A DNA stretch of 64,000 nt from Chitinophaga sp. 180180018-3 (lineage in GTDB: Bacteria > Bacteroidota > Bacteroidia > Chitinophagales > Chitinophagaceae). Location of the stretch: NCBI RefSeq assembly GCF_037893185.1, contig NZ_CP140772.1, positions 2,728,001 to 2,792,000 on the forward strand. Direction: 5' to 3'. A program made the position numbers and the translations under genes. Under the pieces are notes generated by a model. That model did no database searches and was not told the origin of the DNA. It saw only the letters and a list, made by a program, of their open reading frames with translations. Each line of letters begins with the position of its first letter. The stretch's first letter is position 1. Positions 9,702 to 18,838 of this stretch are shown piece after piece.

Positions 9702-11459
9702 TTATTGTTTGAGAATATATGTGCGCCGCACATCATAATAAAAACTGTAATTAGAGCCAAATACAGTATAGAATGGCGCAATTTTATAAAGGTTGCCTTC
9801 ACTGTCAAAATTCAATATGGTTGAAAGCAGATCCACCCGGTTTGAATTAAACTGGTCGTAAAAGCCTCCTGTTGGTACACGTTGGCTGATGCTGTCTACC
9901 ATGGCCGGAGCATACTTATAAGTTTCGCTGGCAGAAAAATCATATACCACATTCTGCAGATCATACAGGAAGCGGTTAGCACTACCCGGGAGTGGGAGCA
10001 GGCGGCCCTGCTCTCCGATAAGCCCGCTATAGGTAATAGCGCCACCAAAAGCCGGCGTAATCGGATCCAGCAACCTGAATGGAGCAATGGCGCCGGCGCC
10101 GGGAACTGAAGGAAACAGGGAGGTGATAACTGCTCTGTTATTCAGATCGTACATCCAGATTTGAGCCCTGCCACTTACCACTACAATCGTATACAGGATT
10201 CCTTTCTGAACGTCTAACGACAATATATTACACCTCAGAGCGCCTACCCCGGGCCAGTCCTGGTATTTTTTTAACAGGTATTGCACTTTCCCATCAGGCG
10301 TAATTTTTCCCAGGTGAGTATACCACGACAGCGCATAGCTGGTATTATACATTGTAGGATAATACCTGGCCTTCCCACTCTGATCGTAATCATAAGGAGA
10401 TGTAAGGAAACCCGAGGGGATGAAATACAGGTTGCCATCGTTATCAGCCCAGGCTTTTGTAAAGGGAAGCAGGTTCACCTGGGAAACAGGCCCTTCGGCA
10501 GTAAATAATGACTGAATTTGAAGAATATTACCCAGCGTGGTAACCTTGTTAATAAATGAGGGTACCAGGGTTCTGTTAACGACTACCAGTTGCTTTGATT
10601 GCAGATCCAGTTTACAATAGCGGAAGATGATATTACTGTCGGCATCTGCGCCGCTGCCAGGCGTGCCGGGAGTTTTATAACGATCAGCAGTAAGTGCTGA
10701 AAAATACAGGAAATGCTCCTGTTGATCTACCGCGCCATTGTACATCTTTACAATACTGAAATCTCCATAATTATCCTTAAGATTTTGCAAATCAGTGAAT
10801 GGTTCAACACTTCCATCTTTATGCAATAATTGTATCTTACTTTTTTTGCTGAAGAATACATTACCGGTGCCTGAGCAGGAGGGATAAAAAACCGGGTTTG
10901 CCAGAAATGAATCTGTCAGTGCTGCACTGGCTGCCACATTACCGAAAGCCTGAAAGGTGAGCAGCTGTTTCCATACCAGGGGGCCGCTGATAGCAGGCAG
11001 GCTTCCTTTAGGCACAAGAAATAATACAGGTCCATTGAGCACAAAACCCCGGCAGTTGGCTTGTACAGACAATCCGCCCTGGCCCATAGCCTCCGTTAAC
11101 GGTACCCGGATGGTTTCTATGGTGTTATAATAGGATACGTTATTGGAGTTGGTAATACTATCTTTTTTACCAACGCTGGCAACGATGGCCTTTACCCCGC
11201 CAATAGTAACACTCAGCTGCGAACTGTCCGCCCCGAATCTTCCATTGATCAGCAGGGTATCTCCTACATGGTATTGCCGGCTTGCGCCATTTCCAAAGCG
11301 GCTGTAATCGAGGCCCAGGCTGGTGTATATCTCAGGAACGGCCACCAGTTCATTGTAATATTTGTCAGCTTTCCTGCATCCGGCGCCGGATAGTAAAACT
11401 GTTATAATGAACAGAATGGGGAACCGGCGTATCGTAAGGTGTGTTAGTTTCATAATCAT
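9702..11459 (-). CDS. Lipoprotein with IPT/TIG-like N-terminus and propeller-like body
   Basis: This 585-residue protein starts with a signal sequence and the lipobox LSGAGC (cysteine 28). Residues of about 50-150 look like an IPT/TIG Ig-like domain, with HVGDTLLINGRFGADSSQ. The remainder contains repeated motifs of the type DNDGNLYFIPSG and DSEGNLYKIAPF, suggesting a beta-propeller. It begins 14 bp after the TonB receptor gene ends, so the two are co-transcribed. It takes the place a SusD gene would occupy but shows no SusD features. A substrate-capture role is plausible but inferred. Confidence 0.65.
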   Translation of the reverse strand: MIMKLTHLTIRRFPILFIITVLLSGAGCRKADKYYNELVAVPEIYTSLGLDYSRFGNGASRQYHVGDTLLINGRFGADSSQLSVTIGGVKAIVASVGKKDSITNSNNVSYYNTIETIRVPLTEAMGQGGLSVQANCRGFVLNGPVLFLVPKGSLPAISGPLVWKQLLTFQAFGNVAASAALTDSFLANPVFYPSCSGTGNVFFSKKSKIQLLHKDGSVEPFTDLQNLKDNYGDFSIVKMYNGAVDQQEHFLYFSALTADRYKTPGTPGSGADADSNIIFRYCKLDLQSKQLVVVNRTLVPSFINKVTTLGNILQIQSLFTAEGPVSQVNLLPFTKAWADNDGNLYFIPSGFLTSPYDYDQSGKARYYPTMYNTSYALSWYTHLGKITPDGKVQYLLKKYQDWPGVGALRCNILSLDVQKGILYTIVVVSGRAQIWMYDLNNRAVITSLFPSVPGAGAIAPFRLLDPITPAFGGAITYSGLIGEQGRLLPLPGSANRFLYDLQNVVYDFSASETYKYAPAMVDSISQRVPTGGFYDQFNSNRVDLLSTILNFDSEGNLYKIAPFYTVFGSNYSFYYDVRRTYILKQ

Positions 11460-11473
11460 TGATTGGGCATGGT

Positions 11474-14400
11474 TTAAAAAGAGTAGGTAAAAGTGAGCCG
11501 TACATACCGGTTAGGATAATATTTTCGGAAGATGTTATCTCCTTTATAGGCCATTTTCTGTGTGCCATCCTGATTGAGCAAAGGACTACCGTCATTTAAG
11601 AACAGGGGAGTCAGCTTTTCTTTATCATATTTATTGTTGAAATTATTATCCTCCACAAAAGTCACCGCCTCGTTCAGGATGTTCTGCACGGCTATTTTTA
11701 CCTGCAACGCGCCAATGATGCGTTGTGTAAGACTCAGGTCAACCAGGTGCCTGGGCAGCTCAAGAATGCTTCCCCGGTATACGCTGTTAGTATGAGTAGA
11801 ATCAAAGCTGCCACCCAGTGGCTCATATACGCCTGCCGCATAGATCCTGGTGCCTGCTATATTATAGGATACTGATATTTTGGTGCCCGTTCCTGCATTG
11901 TCGTAAAACAGGCCTACGTTGGCGATATATGGGGCCTGCCCTTGTAACGGGCGGGTATATTTATCACTTTTATAAGCACCCAGGCGCACAGTATCCGGCA
12001 CTGTTACCTGGCTGTGAATAATGGTTCCGTTGGCAATCACATACAGGTTGCGGAAAAAGTTACCAGGGATAAAGTCAAAGCTCTTTCGTATTTCGGCCTC
12101 TACACCATAAATTTTAGCTTCATGTGCATTGGAAAAACTGATATTAGTCAACACTTCATCTACCGCCGTTTGCTTACGGATACGTTCAATAGGCTGATCC
12201 AATGTTTTATAGAAACCTCCTAATGTGATCATTTCATCCTGGCGGGTACTTCGTGGATACCACTCCAGCCTTAAGTCATAATTGTTCAGCTGCGCGCTTA
12301 CCAGGCGGGGATTACCGATAATTAATTCATTGGATATAAAATCAAAATTGGCAAAGGGGCTTATTTCCCTGAACTCAGGCCTGTTTACACTGCGGCCATA
12401 AGCTGCCCGTGCTACCCAGTTGTTTTGAGCGCGATAACTGATGTTAATCGAGGGGAGCCACGACCATAAGGGCCGGCTAATAAGTAATGGCGTAGTTCCG
12501 GTGGATTGGCCATTGGTAGCTCCCAGTTTCTGGCGATCATACTCTACCCTCAGACCGGCATATATCTCCAGCTTTTGGCCCAGCGGGCGGGCCTGAACGG
12601 CAAGATATCCGGCATTGAGTTGTTCAGTGGCAATATAACTATCCTGTGTTTCGGTATTATCATACACTTTTAAAGCAGTACCATCTTCACGCAGGTAATC
12701 AGCAGACCAGAGTCGTCCCAAATCCTGTTCTTTGAAATTTACCTTGTGCCAGTCGGCATATCTGTAATATCCGGGTGGATAATTTCCCAGCGATTCCTGA
12801 CCATCGTTTACCTTGAACTGTCTGCGATATACCTCCCGTTCCTTCCATTGATGAAAGGTGCCGGCTTTCAAAGTTAGTGTGGACCGGATGGGCAGATCAT
12901 AATCCAGAGATCCATTATATACGCCTTCTTTGTTTTTCAACCATAAACGGGTGATGACGCCATAGCCAGGCTGATAGTCTACCTCCGTGAGGGATGCCTG
13001 GCCGCGGTAATACGACTCCCAACCCATTCCCGACCCATCTGCAGTTTTGGCAACATTCCCGGGCAGTGTAAACACGTCGGGATAATAACCGAATGTCCAG
13101 TGTTGCAGGCGGATAATCCGTTGGTCAGGGATGCTTTGCCGGCTATAGGTATAACCCAGGTTCCACCTTAGATGTTGTTGTTTATGGTGCAGGTAATGAA
13201 TACCTCCCAGATTGCCGGCGTATAAGAACCGCTGTGTGAAGGAAAGTATATTATCCTTACGGATGGCACTGAGGTAGTGCTGTGGAGGCAATATATTATC
13301 GTGGGTGAGCCTTACAACTACCGATTTGGAAACATCTTCCAGCAGAAAGTTCCGGAAATATATCTGCCCTGAGTCAGCGAGTTGGGTACTGAAGTTCTGT
13401 AGCAAGTTTAACTGAACGTTTTCTATATTCTGATCTTCATTGCCCATTTTGTTGTTGCCGAGGCCCAGCGAGCCTGTATTGCCTGTTTGCGTTTGTATGT
13501 CATTTCGCTGGGCCTCGTACCGGTAATTGAATGCTGTCAGGGACGATACCATCCGGCGCCCAAGCGGGAACGAGTTGTAGTTGGTAATCGTTAGCTGCAA
13601 ATCCGGTAAGGCGGTTTTGTATCCATATTGGAGCACCGGGGAAAATGCCTGTACGTATTGCTCCTGGGAGAGGGTCGACTTATGCTGATCCCCAAAAGGA
13701 GGCACGCCGGCAGGCAGCTTGCGCGTACCATCATCAAAACCGAGGTAATCATATTTGCCGCCGTTATAAGTCAACAAGGGTTTAAAGCTGGTGCCCACCC
13801 TGTTACTGCCGATTACTTCTATATCGAAATGCTTTACCTGTTTGGCATCTTTGGTAAATATTTTTATAGCTCCTCCGCTCATATCCCCATAAAGGTCAGG
13901 CGCCGGGGATTTATATATCAGGATACGGTCAATAATGCGGCTGGGAATAAGATCCAGGGCAAAGCTGCGGCTGTATAGCTCAGTGGATGGCGCTATATTA
14001 TCATTAAGGTAGATGGCATTGTAACGGGGATCCATTCCGCGTACTACGGGGAATTTATCATCTTTTATTGTAACACCGGCTGTGCGCTGCATTACCTGTG
14101 CGGCATTACGGTCGGCCATCTTACTGATCTGCTCACTGGAAATGCCTGTTATTACGCTGCTGGCACTACGTATCTGATCTATAAGCTGGCGATTGGTGGT
14201 ATGGGTAATCACCCGCAGGTGCCGGGGACCCGAGTTAACCACAACTTCCTGCAGCGATTTTCCACCCGCCATCATCTTTATATCGTAAACAGCTGTTGGA
14301 TTTCCCCGGAGATTTATGCCAGGTAATGAATCATTTTGATAACCCATGAAACTGGTCACTATGGTGTAATTACCTGCCGGAAGATGGTTGAAAGTATAGT

Positions 14401-14920
14401 ACCCGTTCTCATTGGTAATCGCTGACATTTTTTTTTCAGCCAGCTTCACGGTGGCTCCTATAAGTGGTTGAGAGGTTTCAAAATCAACCACCCTGCCTTT
14501 CAGTGTATAGGAGCCGGCTGCCTGCTGACCGGCAACAATGTCGGGAGATGTAGAAGCCGCAGGCTTTTCATCAATAAGTACATGCGCTCCTTTTTGTATA
14601 TAACGCAGGTTAGTATTTTTCAATACCCTCGCAATGGCATCTTTAACGGAGATATTTTTTTCTTTGACGCTTACTTTAACGGAAGCATAGTGGCGGACAT
14701 CAGCTCCGTAAATAAATTTGATACCGCTCTGTTGTTGTATGACACTAAGGGCATCTTTGATCGACACACCGTTTATATCAAGATTGATTTTTGTAGCAGT
14801 CAGATCCTGTGCGCCGGCCGTTGCTGCAAGCATCGTTAATACCAATGTCCAAAGCAGGTAATAACTTCCCGAAGGTGCTGTAAAACGTAATAAACGAAGT
14901 AGATTTCCTACTTTTTGCAT
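11474..14920 (-). CDS. STN-containing TonB-dependent outer-membrane receptor
   Basis: This 1148-residue protein has a signal sequence ending near AGAQ (residue 38), an STN domain (about 45-116), a carboxypeptidase-like regulatory domain (about 137-215), a plug domain containing VVRGMDPRYNAIYLND, and a long beta-barrel ending in YVRLTFTYSF. The C-terminal aromatic residue is typical of outer-membrane proteins. The STN domain predicts signalling to the FecR protein encoded upstream (15113-16162). It lacks the SusC signature PLYVVDG and has no SusD neighbour, so it is better seen as a general or metal/siderophore-type receptor than a glycan SusC. The substrate is unknown. Confidence 0.88.
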   Translation of the reverse strand: MQKVGNLLRLLRFTAPSGSYYLLWTLVLTMLAATAGAQDLTATKINLDINGVSIKDALSVIQQQSGIKFIYGADVRHYASVKVSVKEKNISVKDAIARVLKNTNLRYIQKGAHVLIDEKPAASTSPDIVAGQQAAGSYTLKGRVVDFETSQPLIGATVKLAEKKMSAITNENGYYTFNHLPAGNYTIVTSFMGYQNDSLPGINLRGNPTAVYDIKMMAGGKSLQEVVVNSGPRHLRVITHTTNRQLIDQIRSASSVITGISSEQISKMADRNAAQVMQRTAGVTIKDDKFPVVRGMDPRYNAIYLNDNIAPSTELYSRSFALDLIPSRIIDRILIYKSPAPDLYGDMSGGAIKIFTKDAKQVKHFDIEVIGSNRVGTSFKPLLTYNGGKYDYLGFDDGTRKLPAGVPPFGDQHKSTLSQEQYVQAFSPVLQYGYKTALPDLQLTITNYNSFPLGRRMVSSLTAFNYRYEAQRNDIQTQTGNTGSLGLGNNKMGNEDQNIENVQLNLLQNFSTQLADSGQIYFRNFLLEDVSKSVVVRLTHDNILPPQHYLSAIRKDNILSFTQRFLYAGNLGGIHYLHHKQQHLRWNLGYTYSRQSIPDQRIIRLQHWTFGYYPDVFTLPGNVAKTADGSGMGWESYYRGQASLTEVDYQPGYGVITRLWLKNKEGVYNGSLDYDLPIRSTLTLKAGTFHQWKEREVYRRQFKVNDGQESLGNYPPGYYRYADWHKVNFKEQDLGRLWSADYLREDGTALKVYDNTETQDSYIATEQLNAGYLAVQARPLGQKLEIYAGLRVEYDRQKLGATNGQSTGTTPLLISRPLWSWLPSINISYRAQNNWVARAAYGRSVNRPEFREISPFANFDFISNELIIGNPRLVSAQLNNYDLRLEWYPRSTRQDEMITLGGFYKTLDQPIERIRKQTAVDEVLTNISFSNAHEAKIYGVEAEIRKSFDFIPGNFFRNLYVIANGTIIHSQVTVPDTVRLGAYKSDKYTRPLQGQAPYIANVGLFYDNAGTGTKISVSYNIAGTRIYAAGVYEPLGGSFDSTHTNSVYRGSILELPRHLVDLSLTQRIIGALQVKIAVQNILNEAVTFVEDNNFNNKYDKEKLTPLFLNDGSPLLNQDGTQKMAYKGDNIFRKYYPNRYVRLTFTYSF

Positions 14921-14998
14921 ATACTTGTAAGTATTACGGGTTAATTATGAAGTAATTATTCTGTAAGCCCGCTGTTAAGCACAGGGGTATTCCGCAAT

Positions 14999-15064
14999 AA
15001 GCCGGGAGGATCGTCAAACCGCGCGGCTTTTTGTTTTAAGTGTCCTGTTTGCCGCAGGACACTT
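14999..15064 (+). other. Two adjacent hairpins with plus-strand T-runs in the fecR-receptor gap
   Basis: The first hairpin pairs AAGCCG (14999-15004) with CGGCTT (15024-15029), followed by TTT. The second pairs AAGTGTCCTG (15038-15047) with CAGGACACTT (15055-15064), followed by TTTATT. Both have their T-run on the plus strand although the flanking genes are on the minus strand. They may end plus-strand or antisense transcripts, or act as structures in the minus-strand message. Confidence 0.45.
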
Positions 15065-15112
15065 TTTATTGTTGTCTGTTCGATTGGTGTTAGGTGTAGT
15101 CTTTATTTTCCA

Positions 15113-16162
15113 TCATTTAGTTTTGTAGATGTTAATTATTTTTCCGTTCCCTTTTTCATGTCTGAATTTGCCGACAAAGCCTAACATATCAAGTACGCCG
15201 GAAACCGGCTCTGTGGCGGAGAAAGTACCGCTTACCCGGCTGTTTGCCGTTTCCGGGTCAGCGAATACGAGTTGTACGCCATAACGCCGTTCCAGTTGCA
15301 GGGCAACGGCAGTCATGGGTTGTTCGTCTATAGTCAGCTCGCCGGATTTCCACTGTTCCAGCTTATATATATCTACTTTCCCTTTAAGTGTTTTACCCGA
15401 TTGCGGATCATAGGTTACTTTCATGCCAGGCGTCAGCTCGGCCAGTGTTGTTGTTTCTTCCTGATGGATAGCGCTTACACTTACTCTACCGGTGGCAACG
15501 GCTACTTCCTGCTGTTGTCCGGCAAAAGCCGTAATCCTGAAGGAGGTACCGAGCACCCTGGTTTCTATGTTGCCGGAATGGATAGAGAATGGATGGTCTT
15601 TGTCGGGTTTTACATCAAAAAATGCTTCCCCGAGCAATTGCACATCCCGGCCGTTTTGGGGATAGGCCTCCGGATATTTTAATGTACTGCCGGCTGCCAG
15701 GTATACCAATGTACTGTCGGGCAGGGTGTAGCATACAGGAATGCCCTGCCGGTTGCTCTTTTCCACATAGTGTACTGCCGCCATACCGGCGTGATAATTT
15801 TTTTTGATCTGCCATCCCGCAAAACCGGCCACTAAGAGGAGACCCGTCCAGATGGCAGCATACCTGAGTGGTTTTCTCAGCTGTATTATCGCCCTGGCCT
15901 TATCTTGGAAAGGGCGGCCGCGATGTGGCTCCGCGCTTATCCGCGCCATCATTTCAGCCTGTTTATTTTGGATGATTTCCTGCATTGCCGGATCTGGTTT
16001 GGGAGGATTGTCCCATGCCTGCTGTTCACGTTGCGATATCAGGGTATCGAGCAGCTGATGGCCTTCCCGGGTATTTAAAAGCACCTGGACGCGCCTGAGC
16101 TCTTCGTTTGTGCAAAAACCGTCCAGAAACTTTTGCAGCAGGTACCTTTCTAATTCTTCCAT
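15113..16162 (-). CDS. FecR-family anti-sigma factor
   Basis: This 349-residue regulator has a cytoplasmic sigma-binding region (about residues 1-95), one membrane helix around AAIWTGLLLVAGFAGW (about 102-118), the periplasmic FecR domain with LPDSTLVYLAAGSTLKYP and GEAFFDVKPDKDHPF, and a C-terminal DUF4974-like domain. It would hold the sigma factor encoded at 16339-16947 until the STN receptor encoded downstream signals. The gene order sigma, FecR, receptor is the classic arrangement. The length is normal for the family. Confidence 0.92.
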   Translation of the reverse strand: MEELERYLLQKFLDGFCTNEELRRVQVLLNTREGHQLLDTLISQREQQAWDNPPKPDPAMQEIIQNKQAEMMARISAEPHRGRPFQDKARAIIQLRKPLRYAAIWTGLLLVAGFAGWQIKKNYHAGMAAVHYVEKSNRQGIPVCYTLPDSTLVYLAAGSTLKYPEAYPQNGRDVQLLGEAFFDVKPDKDHPFSIHSGNIETRVLGTSFRITAFAGQQQEVAVATGRVSVSAIHQEETTTLAELTPGMKVTYDPQSGKTLKGKVDIYKLEQWKSGELTIDEQPMTAVALQLERRYGVQLVFADPETANSRVSGTFSATEPVSGVLDMLGFVGKFRHEKGNGKIINIYKTK

Positions 16163-16338
16163 TTTTATGCTATAAGTTCTCCTATGGAGTTATAACCCCG
16201 TATGTTTATAAAGACGAGGAAAGTATGCCGGCACCACCTATGTGACTTTGATTTTTTTTGAAATCCGGGCAGGGAAATATAATGCGCTCTTAAAAGCAGG
16301 AACTGATGTACAAACGGTTTTGAAAAGAAAACAGCGGT

Positions 16339-16947
16339 CTATAAAAGGTGTGAAGGGAAATGGCTGAAAAGCAACAGGGGAATCAATGCCGGTGGGGCAT
16401 ATTCTTTCATTTTTTTTCGTAAGATGCTTAATGCAGCGACCATATAGTTTTCGACGGTATTCACAGAAAGTCCCATCCGTTGGGCAATTTCAGCATATGT
16501 CAGGTGCTCTTCCCTGCTTAAAATAAATACCTGCCGACGTTGTGGGCTTAGTCCGCTCAGGGCATTGCGGTATACCTGCTGCGCCTCTTCAGAGAGCAGT
16601 TGGTAGTCGGCATCGCTATCTGCCTGATGGTCTTCCCTCAATTCCTCCAGGGTAAGCGCTACCGGGATATTTTTACGCAGGTGGCTAATAACAAGGTTGC
16701 GGATAGCGCGGAACAGGTAGCTTGAAAAGTCGCTTTTGATGATTATTTCTTCGCGCTTCATCCAAAGACGGAACAACTGATCCATACAGAGTTCTTCCGC
16801 TACCATTGTGTCATGAATATACCGGGAGGCAAGTTGAAACATCCGGGGATAGTACCGGCTGAATAACTCATTATAAGCCTGGATGTTGTCATGACGGCAA
16901 CATTGCCATAATTCTATATCAGAAGCCTGTTTGAAATCCATCGGCAT
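16339..16947 (-). CDS. ECF RNA polymerase sigma factor
   Basis: This 202-residue protein has sigma-70 region 2 (about residues 20-95, with YPRMFQLASRYI and FSSYLFRAIRNLV) and region 4 (about 128-185, with LSPQRRQVFILSREEHLTY and GLSVNTVENYM). It should direct transcription of the downstream FecR, receptor and lipoprotein genes. The C-terminus ends in a hydrophobic tail, LIPLLLFSHF, which is unusual for a soluble sigma factor. The 176-bp gap to fecR has no other gene. Confidence 0.92.
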   Translation of the reverse strand: MPMDFKQASDIELWQCCRHDNIQAYNELFSRYYPRMFQLASRYIHDTMVAEELCMDQLFRLWMKREEIIIKSDFSSYLFRAIRNLVISHLRKNIPVALTLEELREDHQADSDADYQLLSEEAQQVYRNALSGLSPQRRQVFILSREEHLTYAEIAQRMGLSVNTVENYMVAALSILRKKMKEYAPPALIPLLLFSHFPSHLL

Positions 16948-17316
16948 ATAACTAACCGATGCAAAATAGGGTTTTAAAAAATTGACTTTATGTTAAGATA
17001 TTGTAACCAAAACAACAATAATCAACAGATTGCCCGAAGTGGTGAAAGAAGATAAGGCCACCACTGTCAAGCAGTAGCAGGCCTTTTTTTAACCCGTTCA
17101 CGGGGGCATTGTTGTCAATGGAACAAACCGTTAAGAGTACATCTTCTGGACCAGACAATGAACAAAAGTAATCGACTCAATAAATCTTCGATAGATAAAA
17201 TGATGAACGCCGCTCATTGCTGACGAACTTCAATTTTGTCTATTGAAGATTCCTATATCATACAGTTATATGATGTCTTTGGATGAAATCTGCCAGTCTT
17301 GTTACTTAATAAAAAG
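16948..17316. other. Intergenic region upstream of the sigma gene, with a plus-strand terminator
   Basis: No protein-coding gene is evident in these 369 bp. The left part should hold the minus-strand promoter of the sigma gene. The main structure is a plus-strand hairpin with a T-run at 17054-17090, annotated separately. No plus-strand gene explains that terminator. Confidence 0.4.
17054..17090 (+). terminator. Orphan plus-strand intrinsic terminator
   Basis: AAGGCC (17054-17059) pairs with GGCCTT (17080-17085), and an inner ACTG (17063-17066) pairs with CAGT (17072-17075). A run of T follows. No plus-strand gene lies immediately upstream, so it could end a small RNA or an antisense transcript. 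Confidence 0.5.
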
Positions 17317-18492
17317 TTAGCGCTTCAGCTGATTTAATTTTTGCCGGGTATAGTCCTGGTTTTTGTCAAGTTCGAGCGCCTTTTGGTATGCAGCAATTGC
17401 TTTTGCAGTATCCTTCAGTGCAACGTAACCATCTCCCAGGCTGTCAAATACGTTGGCAGAAGCAGGATAGTTCCTCACGTTCAGCAAGAAAAAAGAAATG
17501 GCTTCTTTGGGCCGGTTCATCCCAAGCAATTGATACCCTTTGCCATTGACGATTCCTTCCGGTGGCAGCAGGCGGTAACCATATATTGCACTAAGTTTCG
17601 TGTAATGATCAGTGATCTGGGCCACAGTGGTATCGCTTTCGGGTAATGCCATGTCTTTGAAAATAAAGGTAAAGGCGTCGTAATAAGCCCTGAGCGGTGA
17701 ACTGGTATGTGTTTCTCCAGGATAGGTTTTGTAAACAAAATCAAGGTCCGAGGGGTGCCGGGTAAGCAGGTTGTTAAAGTTCTCAAGATCCTGGTAGAAT
17801 ACACCTCCTTCTCCGGCAATACTAAAGTATAGCTTTTTATTCCTGAAGGTTCCAGGTTGTAATTGATTCTGCAAATGGTTAATCAGGTATTCGTCATCCC
17901 ACCATAAAGAGGGGCTGATACCAATATAGGCTCCGAATAATTCGGGATGACTAAACAGTGCATGTACCGATAGCAGCCCGCCGAGTGAATGACCGGAAAG
18001 GATGCGAAATGGAGCTGCCGGGTAGTGGCTGTTGACATAGGGTATGACCTCCTTATCCAGGAATTGTAAAAACTTTTCCCCGCCACCGGAGGTTTTTGTG
18101 GAAGAGGTGGCGCTGGTATCCGGAGCACTGACCGGATCTTTTTTATCGGAATGTGTGGGCGTTAAATCGCGTTCCCTGTCATAACCATTATTATCGATGC
18201 CTACAATGATCATTTCTGGTACAGACAGCGTATTTTTTGCAGCATAATCTAAGATACCCGCTACCAATGGTAAGTGATTCTCCCCGTCCAGTACATATAA
18301 TACCGGATAAGGCCCTTTGGCTGAAGGATTCCTGGGGTTGAAATGTATAAATATCCTGCGAGGCTCGTTTAAAGTGCGGGAGTGGATGGTAATCGTGTCA
18401 GCAGTTTTCCAGTTATTTCCCTGTGCTTTAGTTTGGTTGTATGAGATCAACAAACCCGGCAAAATTATGCAGGCAATATGGCTTTTAAACAT
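17317..18492 (-). CDS. Secreted alpha/beta-hydrolase esterase (PF00756 type) with C-terminal TPR
   Basis: This 391-residue protein has a signal sequence ending near NQTKAQG (residue 25), an esterase domain (about 30-280) of the Fes/esterase D type with the nucleophile elbow GHSLGG (Ser169), a likely catalytic His in GETHTS, and a TPR-like segment near the C-terminus (AIAAYQKALELDKN). It would hydrolyse esters in the periplasm or outside the cell; siderophore, acetyl-xylan or feruloyl esters are all possible for the family. It stands alone on the minus strand. The substrate is not readable from sequence. Confidence 0.85.
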   Translation of the reverse strand: MFKSHIACIILPGLLISYNQTKAQGNNWKTADTITIHSRTLNEPRRIFIHFNPRNPSAKGPYPVLYVLDGENHLPLVAGILDYAAKNTLSVPEMIIVGIDNNGYDRERDLTPTHSDKKDPVSAPDTSATSSTKTSGGGEKFLQFLDKEVIPYVNSHYPAAPFRILSGHSLGGLLSVHALFSHPELFGAYIGISPSLWWDDEYLINHLQNQLQPGTFRNKKLYFSIAGEGGVFYQDLENFNNLLTRHPSDLDFVYKTYPGETHTSSPLRAYYDAFTFIFKDMALPESDTTVAQITDHYTKLSAIYGYRLLPPEGIVNGKGYQLLGMNRPKEAISFFLLNVRNYPASANVFDSLGDGYVALKDTAKAIAAYQKALELDKNQDYTRQKLNQLKR

Positions 18493-18664
18493 GTGAGGGG
18501 ATTTAAATAGTAAGTTATGTTTAAAATCCGATTTCCTGTTAAGTTTTTATGATTTCATGAATAATGCCTGTTACGTATGTACCCACACTTTAAGCCGGAT
18601 TGGATAAAATAGCAAAAAAGCTGGCATACAATGCCAGCAATTTGATGGGTGGTCTTAAATCATA
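18493..18664 (-). other. Gap between the esterase gene and a thioredoxin remnant
   Basis: No gene is seen here apart from the minus-strand terminator at 18615-18638. The right part of the wider 18493-18838 interval holds the broken thioredoxin-like tail. Confidence 0.4.
18615..18638 (-). terminator. Minus-strand intrinsic terminator
   Basis: Perfect 8-bp stem GCTGGCAT/ATGCCAGC (18620-18627 with 18631-18638), followed on the minus strand by TTTTTT. It sits just after the stop of the thioredoxin-like remnant and would end the sigma/DUF6249 operon. Confidence 0.8.
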
Positions 18665-18766
18665 TTATTTCAAACCAAGACTGTCTAAGTAGGAATAAAA
18701 TTCGTCGGTTTCTCCCACGAAGTACCTGAGAATTGTTCCGTCTCTATTGATAATTACTGGCAAAGC
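18665..18766 (-). pseudogene. Remnant of a thioredoxin/TlpA-like protein (C-terminal end only)
   Basis: On the minus strand one frame, opened after an in-frame TAG at 18767-18769, reads ALPVIINRDGTILRYFVG and ends SYLDSLGLK with a stop at 18665. This matches the last beta-strand and helix of thioredoxin-fold proteins such as TlpA or peroxiredoxins (cis-Pro followed by a 'DG.I..Y.G' turn). No start codon or CxxC part lies upstream; the frame breaks there. It retains its own terminator, suggesting a once complete gene that lost its 5' part. Confidence 0.6.
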
Positions 18767-18838
18767 CTATAAGGCAATAGCATGCCGTTATGAAAAATGT
18801 CTTTTTCATTTGTGATACTTTTATTTTAGTGAATAGAT

